In this document: positions 59,085 through 64,000 of the stretch, one piece after another
Position numbering within the stretch: position 1 is the stretch's first letter
Layout of the letters: each line of letters opens with the position of its first letter
Source of the DNA: Desulfatibacillum aliphaticivorans DSM 15576
GTDB lineage: Bacteria; Desulfobacterota; Desulfobacteria; Desulfobacterales; Desulfatibacillaceae
Length of the DNA: 64,000 nt
Assembly: GCF_000429905.1 (NCBI RefSeq)
Contig: NZ_AUCT01000006.1
Span: forward strand, 186,001 to 250,000
Direction: 5' to 3'
Position numbers and translations under genes: made by a program
Notes under the pieces: generated by a model
Seen by the model: only the letters and a program-made list of their open reading frames with translations
What the model was told of the DNA's origin: nothing
Database searches by the model: none

Positions 59085-61046
59085 ATGTACGAGGACAAAG
59101 AACTACAAGAATATCGGGATTTGTTAAAGCCTCCCTCCCACTTTGAAGAGGGCTTTGACTGGAAAACCATTGTGGGCGCCATCTTCATTGGCTTCCTCAT
59201 GATGCCCGGAAGCATGTACCTGCAACTGGTCATTGGCACGGGCATAGGACCGGCGGCCCGGTGGGTGACCATCATCCTGTTTGCGGAAATCGCCAAGCGC
59301 TCCTATACAGAGCTGAAGCAGCAGGAGGTTTTTCTCTTATATTATATGGCCGGAGCAGCCCTGGCCTCGCCCTTTCAGGGGCTTTTGTGGAGCCAATATC
59401 TGGTGCAGTCCGACGCGGCCCGCATGCTCGGGCTGGTGGAATACATTCCAAGCTGGGTGGCGCCCGGACCCGATTCCACCTCCCTGGTGGAGCGCACCTT
59501 TTTCCATAGGGACTGGCTGACGCCCATTCTGCTGCTGGCAGGCGCGCAATTGATCCAGCGCATCGACCATTTCGGCCTGGGTTACACCCTGTACCGCATT
59601 ACCTCCGACGTGGAAAAGCTGCCTTTCCCCATGGCGCCCGTCGGGGCTTTGGGAACCATGGCCCTGGCCGAATCCACCGAAGACCGCAAGAGAAGCTGGA
59701 AATGGCGGGTTTTCTCCATAGGCGGCATGATCGGCCTGGGCTTCGGCGCCATCTACGTGCTTTTGCCCATAGTCTCGGGCCTGCTATTCGCCAAGCCAAT
59801 CCGGTTGATTCCCATACCCTGGGTGGAGCTGACAGGCTACACCGAGCAAGTCCTGCCCGCCGTGGCAACCGGCATCCAGTTGGATATCGGGCTCATTTTC
59901 ATCGGCATGGTGCTGCCGTTCTGGGCGGTGATCGGCGGGCTTGTGGGCCTGATCATCACCATTATCCTGAATCCCATTTTGCATTCCGTGGGCATCCTGC
60001 ACCGGTGGCATCCGGGCATGGGCACGGTGGACACGGTGTTCGCCAATAACTTCGACTTTTACATGAGCTTCGGCATCGGCCTGGGGCTGGCCATCGCCGC
60101 CGTGGGCGTCTGGCATGTGGTGCGCTCCTTCGGCAAAAGCGCGCCGGGCGAGCGGGGCTCGTGGAAAAACCTCTTCAACCCGCCCGAGGGCAGGGGGGAT
60201 TTCAGCATTTATATATCCCTGGGGATCTATGTATTCTCCACCCTGGCCTACGTGCTTTTGTGCGTGTGGCTGGTGCCGACCTTTCCGTGGATCTTCTTCC
60301 TGGCCTACGGGTTTATATACACCCCCGTGGTGTCGTACGTCTCAGCCCGGATGGAGGGCATTGCCGGCCAGTTCGTCAGCCTGCCCCTGGTGCGGGAGGC
60401 CAGCTTTATCGCGGGCGCCCGGTTCTTCGGATATTCGGGTATTGAAATCTGGTACGCGCCCATCCCCATCCACAACTACGGCGAGGCCACCGTGCACTTC
60501 CGCCAGATTGAGTTGACAGGAACCAGCCTGCGGGGCATCATCAAGGCGGAAATCGTGGTCTTCCCCGTGGTGATCATCGCCAGCCTGTTGTTTTCCCAGT
60601 TTATCTGGAGACTGGCGCCCATTCCGTCCTCCAGCTATCCCTACGCCCAGGAGTTATGGCACTTGCAGGCCCTGAACTCCTTGCTGATGCAGACCTCCAC
60701 TTTGGAAGGCAATTCCCTGTTTTTCCAGGCCTTGCGAGGAGAATACGTGGCGGCCGGCATGGGATTCGGCGTGCTGACCTACTTTTTGCTCATGCTGTTC
60801 GGATTGCCCATCATGCTGATTTACGGCGTGGTCCGCGGCCTGGGCCAGAGCACGCCCCACGGCATGCTGTTGGAAGTGGCCGGCGCCTTGCTGGGACGAT
60901 TTTTCTTCCTCAAGAAATACGGAAAATCCTGGAGGCAATACGCGCCGGTCCTATTGGCCGGATTCTCCTGCGGCATGGGCCTCACCGGCATGTTCGCCAT
61001 GGGCTTCGCCTTGATCCTCAAGTCGTTGGGTAGGCTGGCGTATTAA
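59085..61046 (+). CDS. OPT-like polytopic membrane protein, second copy
   Basis: 653 residues, about 15 hydrophobic segments, 12 bases after the preceding gene. IGFLMMPGSMYLQLVIGTGIGPAARWVTII, YRITSDVEKLPFPMAPVGALG and the VSARMEGIAGQFVSLPLVRE region resemble the OPT superfamily (the APVGA segment is where OPT proteins have a cytoplasmic loop). It is distinct in sequence from its upstream neighbour but similar in size, so the two may form a heteromer. Confidence 0.72.
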   Translation: MYEDKELQEYRDLLKPPSHFEEGFDWKTIVGAIFIGFLMMPGSMYLQLVIGTGIGPAARWVTIILFAEIAKRSYTELKQQEVFLLYYMAGAALASPFQGLLWSQYLVQSDAARMLGLVEYIPSWVAPGPDSTSLVERTFFHRDWLTPILLLAGAQLIQRIDHFGLGYTLYRITSDVEKLPFPMAPVGALGTMALAESTEDRKRSWKWRVFSIGGMIGLGFGAIYVLLPIVSGLLFAKPIRLIPIPWVELTGYTEQVLPAVATGIQLDIGLIFIGMVLPFWAVIGGLVGLIITIILNPILHSVGILHRWHPGMGTVDTVFANNFDFYMSFGIGLGLAIAAVGVWHVVRSFGKSAPGERGSWKNLFNPPEGRGDFSIYISLGIYVFSTLAYVLLCVWLVPTFPWIFFLAYGFIYTPVVSYVSARMEGIAGQFVSLPLVREASFIAGARFFGYSGIEIWYAPIPIHNYGEATVHFRQIELTGTSLRGIIKAEIVVFPVVIIASLLFSQFIWRLAPIPSSSYPYAQELWHLQALNSLLMQTSTLEGNSLFFQALRGEYVAAGMGFGVLTYFLLMLFGLPIMLIYGVVRGLGQSTPHGMLLEVAGALLGRFFFLKKYGKSWRQYAPVLLAGFSCGMGLTGMFAMGFALILKSLGRLAY

Positions 61047-61050
61047 CGAT

Positions 61051-61437
61051 ATGCAAAAGAAAACCTGGATCGACAAAACAAATCAAACCTGGAAGCTAAA
61101 TGCCGCCATGGCCTTCATGATAGTAGCATTTGCTTTATTGGCGATGGCTTATGTTGCTCATAGCTACCCCGGCAATCCATGGGTTGCGCCTCTATCTTCT
61201 TTTATAGAGCTTTTTATTGTCATTGCCGTGCTGACCGCCGCCGTTGGAATGGGAATAATTTTTTACGCCATCCAGTGCCCGAAATGCGGAAAGAAGCCTT
61301 TTCGCCCTTTGGCGGAGATCGTTCCGTATCAGGAGGTCTTCACAAAATTTTTCTATTCGGAAAAATGCCCCCTATGCAATGACACCGGCGAGCCCATGCA
61401 AAAAGACAAGAGTAAACGCATTTTCGGTAGGTTTTAA
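61051..61437 (+). CDS. Small membrane protein with zinc ribbon
   Basis: 128 residues. Two TM segments (about 19-36 and 49-72) are followed by a cytoplasmic tail with CPKCGKKPF and CPLCNDTGEP, a four-Cys zinc-ribbon knuckle pair. It begins four bases after the OPT-like gene, so it belongs to the same transcript. It may be a small accessory or assembly factor; no named family is recognised. Confidence 0.75.
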   Translation: MQKKTWIDKTNQTWKLNAAMAFMIVAFALLAMAYVAHSYPGNPWVAPLSSFIELFIVIAVLTAAVGMGIIFYAIQCPKCGKKPFRPLAEIVPYQEVFTKFFYSEKCPLCNDTGEPMQKDKSKRIFGRF

Positions 61438-61860
61438 TTCCTTTGAGAACAAGGGTTTTAATCAACTCTTTACGCCCGCCGGCCTCCCCAAATTTCAACA
61501 TACTTTCCAGGCTGCACCTCGTGTTGCTGCGCAACCCAGGCAATACACTACATTGCCTGGGCTACCCAAAAGGTAAGCGCGGCGAGCCGCGCGGCTTTGC
61601 TTTTGATTGCCTCAGGCGTTAAACTCACTATGTGGTTTCAGGGCTTGCCCTGCTCAAAATGCGCTTTGCGCGTTTTGAAAGGTTGGCAAATTACGCCGCT
61701 GCATGGCGTCAATTATCCACAATGAATAAATCCGGCGGCATGTCTGTGGGTAGCCCTGGCAGAGCAGTATCCTGCCAGGGTGCGCGAGCACATGAAGTTT
61801 GACTCTTGCCTAGTTTGAAACCAGTGGCGACAAACAAACGGCGGCACTCCCAAAAACAGG

Positions 61861-61891
61861 CCTCGTTCCCATGCTTTGCGTGGGAATGCAT
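61861..61891 (+). repeat. Dispersed GTTCCCATGC palindrome, copy 3
   Basis: CCTCGTTCCCATGC-TTT-GCGTGGGAATGCAT inside the first full unit of the 505-bp array. Confidence 0.85.
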
Positions 61892-62365
61892 ATAGAACTA
61901 TTTGAAATTACAGATATTAAAAGCAATGACGCCGCTATTCAAAATCGATTAAAAGCAGGGTTTCAACCAACTCTTTACGCCCGCCGAACGCCCCCAATTT
62001 CAGCACACGTTCTCGGTCGCACCTTTTGTTGCTGCGCAACCCAGGCAACAAACTGCATTGCCTGGGCCACCCAAATGATGAGAGCGGCAAGCCGCGCTGC
62101 TCTTTTATAAATGGCCTCTAATGATGAATACGCTGTGTAGCTGCAGGGCTTGCCCTGCTAGGACGCGGTCGGCGCGTCCTGAATAGCACAGCAAGCTGTG
62201 CGCCTGCATTGCGTCATTAGTCCACGCAGACGGAATCCGGCGGCATGTCTGTGGGTAGCCCTGGCAGAGCAGTATCCTGCCAGGGTGCGCGAGCACATGA
62301 AGTTTGACCCTTGCCTAGTTTGAAACCAGTGGCGACAAACAAACGGCGGCACTCCCAAAAACAGG

Positions 62366-62396
62366 CCTCGTTCCCATGCTTTGCGTGGGAATGCAT
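62366..62396 (+). repeat. Dispersed GTTCCCATGC palindrome, copy 4
   Basis: Identical to 61861-61891 and 505 bases downstream of it; part of the second array unit. Confidence 0.85.
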
Positions 62397-62602
62397 ATAG
62401 AACTATTTGAAATTACAGATATTAAAAGCAATGACGCCGCTATTCAAAATCGATTAAAAGCAGGGTTTCAATCCACTCTTTACGCCCGCCGAACGCCCCT
62501 AATTTCAGCACACGTTCTCGGTCGCACCTTTTGTTGCTGCGCAACCCAGGCAATACACTGCATTGCCTGGGCCACCCAAAAAAGGAGCCCACCGAAGGAC
62601 GT

Positions 62603-63628
62603 CTACAGGGTAAAATTGCTTTTGCCTTTCAGGCTCAGGCAAAATTTCATGAACACGGTTTTGTCGTGCCGGCCGAATTTCAGGATTTCGTCCTGGACGA
62701 TTTTAAGGGCGTTGAAAGGCTTTTTTCTTTTTCGGTGTTGCTTTTCCGTGTTGGTCAGGCTTTCATAACTATCCAGCATGCCTATTAACGAGCCGGCAAA
62801 TGAAATTTTGGTCGCGCCTTTGGGGTAGCCCGACCCGTCAAAACGCTTATGGTGCTCAAGGATTCCCGTGGCCATGGCGTCCGGCATTTCCACCTTTTCC
62901 CGCACCATGTCATATCCGATTTTCGGGTGCTTTTGATACTCTAAAAACTCCTTATCAGACAGTTTTGTGTTTGTTTCAATCAGGCTTTTGGGAAGTTTCG
63001 TTAGACCCACATCATGGAGCAGGGCGGCCAGGCTCATATCCTTGGCGTCCTTGACGGAAAAAGAATCGTAGACGCAGTAGTTGATCACCAACACCATGGT
63101 ATTGACCGAGTGCTCCACCAAACTGGACCCGCCCACGCGAATTTCGTTAATTTCCCTGATCCATTGTATGATGTTGAGGTAGCCTTCAAACATGATGTCC
63201 AGGGAATCCGGGAGGATTTGCAGGTTGTCGTCCAAAGGATCCTGGAACGCCTCGTCCACAATATTGCACATGCCGGACTTGACAGCCTTTAAATCGCCGC
63301 CCCTCACATTTTTTAACAGCGCATTCGTCAACTGAGCGCGCAACTCCTTGGAGGCCAGTTCCTGGGCTTCAATGGGGGTGAACAGCAAAGGGGAGCCATC
63401 CGCCGCAAAACGTTTCGGGTCGACTTTCAGATGCGAGGCTTTATATAACACAAAATCGCCCTTGTCCGTCTTCGTATACAACGGCGTTTTTTCGTAATAA
63501 TATATTTGGGATTTTCGAATTTGGATGAAGTCGCTCAATGAAATTATTCTCTCATCAAAAATTAAGCCCCCAAATTTTATAACAAAGAGGGGGTGTTGAT
63601 GGCAATTTAATTGCGCCGCCGAATGCAC
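62603..63628 (-). CDS. HD-GYP domain protein (putative cyclic-di-GMP phosphodiesterase)
   Basis: 341 residues. The N-terminal 130 residues are unrecognised and may be a sensor or partner domain. The HD-GYP core shows LAALLHDVGLTKLP, HPKIGYDMV, GILEHHKRFDGSGYPKG and ISFAGSLIGMLDSYESLTN. Metal-ligand His/Asp residues and the GYP loop are intact; the usual Lys in HDxGK is displaced (HDVGLTK). It hydrolyses c-di-GMP if active. The start is uncertain: ATG 63628 has no clear ribosome site. It begins 26 bases after the YgiQ-type gene, so the two are probably one transcript. Confidence 0.85.
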   Translation of the reverse strand: MHSAAQLNCHQHPLFVIKFGGLIFDERIISLSDFIQIRKSQIYYYEKTPLYTKTDKGDFVLYKASHLKVDPKRFAADGSPLLFTPIEAQELASKELRAQLTNALLKNVRGGDLKAVKSGMCNIVDEAFQDPLDDNLQILPDSLDIMFEGYLNIIQWIREINEIRVGGSSLVEHSVNTMVLVINYCVYDSFSVKDAKDMSLAALLHDVGLTKLPKSLIETNTKLSDKEFLEYQKHPKIGYDMVREKVEMPDAMATGILEHHKRFDGSGYPKGATKISFAGSLIGMLDSYESLTNTEKQHRKRKKPFNALKIVQDEILKFGRHDKTVFMKFCLSLKGKSNFTL

Positions 63629-63654
63629 CAGGATGCATTTTGGAAGAATGCGTT

Positions 63655-64000
63655 TTATCTGCCCTTGCGCCGGCCTTTTGTAAAGCGCCTGTTAGTCGAA
63701 CCGGACTTTGGTTTTGGCGCCGGCCCGGTCAGGGCGTCCTTTTGATCTTGTTTGGCGGGCGGATTTTTTTCCACGAACACAGGCTTGCCGTCAAAGGGAT
63801 TTTTGCCGGTGTAATACATAAGGGTGGAGTAGGTGGACGGAGTGGGGGTGAAAATCTGCACCTGCTGCGGGCGGGTTTTTAGCTTCTCCTGTACGAATTT
63901 GGACAGGGACCGCATGTGGTTCAACGTGCAGCCTGGATGGGCGGCCATGAAGTAATAGGTCAGGAATTGTTTCTTGCCCAGCTTGGATTCCAGGGCGTCG
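63655..64000 (-). CDS. YgiQ family radical SAM protein, C-terminal part
   Basis: The frame enters at the right edge of the window and ends at 63655; about 115 C-terminal codons are visible. KKQFLTYYFMAAHPGCT, RPQQVQIFTPTPSTYSTLMY and YTGKNPFDGKP match the C-terminal region of YgiQ (UPF0313) proteins. The tail is basic (NRRFTKGRRKGR). The radical SAM core lies outside the window. The role of YgiQ is unknown. Confidence 0.85.
   Translation of the reverse strand, partial: DALESKLGKKQFLTYYFMAAHPGCTLNHMRSLSKFVQEKLKTRPQQVQIFTPTPSTYSTLMYYTGKNPFDGKPVFVEKNPPAKQDQKDALTGPAPKPKSGSTNRRFTKGRRKGR

Larger units (their letters stand above)
61441..62602. repeat. Non-coding tandem array, 505-bp period, about 2.3 copies
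   Basis: Positions 61731-62075 and 62236-62580 are nearly identical (a handful of mismatches in about 345 bases) and exactly 505 bases apart. Flanking parts and 61450-61620 are diverged copies of the same unit. Each unit carries a row of hairpins: TTCCCATGC-TTT-GCGTGGGAA, CCCAGGCAA...TTGCCTGGG, GCAGGGC-TT-GCCCTGC and CCCTGGCAG-N9-CTGCCAGGG. Short frames inside (61871, 62376) are duplicated with the DNA and lack ribosome sites, so no gene is called. The array lies between converging transcripts. Confidence 0.9.

Noticed and set aside
61871..62768. Two short genes with the same N-terminus (61871 and 62376)
   Set aside because: They begin inside the dispersed palindrome and are duplicated only because the 505-bp DNA unit is; no ribosome site, and the ends differ.

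Overview
The window reads as a chromosomal segment of a Gram-negative anaerobe, most likely a sulfate-reducing Desulfobacterota of the Desulfatibacillum/Desulfobacteraceae kind. This placement is an inference from gene style: the def-fmt-rsmB-PASTA-rpe block, a citramalate-synthase isoleucine route, an AbfD/HpaB-type dehydratase-like protein, a MASE3 hybrid kinase and a helical-bundle chemoreceptor. No rRNA gene or ribosomal protein is present to settle it.

Layout. 1-7.7 kb, minus strand: the start of a giant exported surface protein (runs off the left edge), a 1.1-kb stretch with a stop-interrupted reading frame, a DUF523/DUF1848 pair, two unrecognised small genes and an AbiEi-like repressor with an operator-rich AT promoter. 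8.05-8.14 kb: tRNA-Leu(CAG) with its terminator. 8.3-14.8 kb, plus strand: a tightly overlapping housekeeping operon, ribF - lipid-flippase-like membrane protein - def - fmt - rsmB - PASTA protein - rpe. 15.2-16.4 kb: aroQ and a hypothetical gene. 16.4-25.7 kb: the branched-chain amino-acid operon ilvD-ilvB-ilvN-ilvC-cimA-leuA. It is headed by a clear ribosome-mediated attenuator: a 28-codon Ile/Val/Leu-rich leader peptide, an antiterminator and a terminator. ilvB appears to start at ATT behind a perfect Shine-Dalgarno. 26.3-31.4 kb: CPBP protease, aminotransferase, KAS III-like enzyme, NifU-like protein and tgt. 31.6 kb: a decayed PstB-like ATPase.

32.2-42.1 kb is sensory: a 1301-residue hybrid histidine kinase; a sigma-54 promoter; an exported Cache protein that ends in a CheD-like domain with Thr/Cys/His in place; a methyl-accepting chemoreceptor; and a convergent PAS/LuxR regulator whose kinase and receiver modules have lost their key residues. 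42.4 kb: an AbfD/HpaB-family enzyme with an altered cluster-ligand motif.

44.1-61.4 kb is one long co-directional block. Six genes of glycan type (two MurG-like and two GT4 glycosyltransferases, a histidine phosphatase, a polysaccharide-deacetylase-like protein) are followed by an unusual envelope transport set: a minimal FtsX permease, a LolD/MacB-type ATPase, a 1612-residue fusion of a metal-ligand-deficient M28 peptidase module to a second FtsX permease, two very large OPT-like membrane proteins and a small membrane zinc-ribbon protein. This set is the best candidate for an undescribed system. 61.4-62.6 kb is non-coding tandem repeat DNA (505-bp period, rich in hairpins), then a minus-strand HD-GYP protein and the 3' end of a YgiQ-type radical SAM gene at the right edge. 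Intergenic spaces share several dispersed palindromic repeat families.
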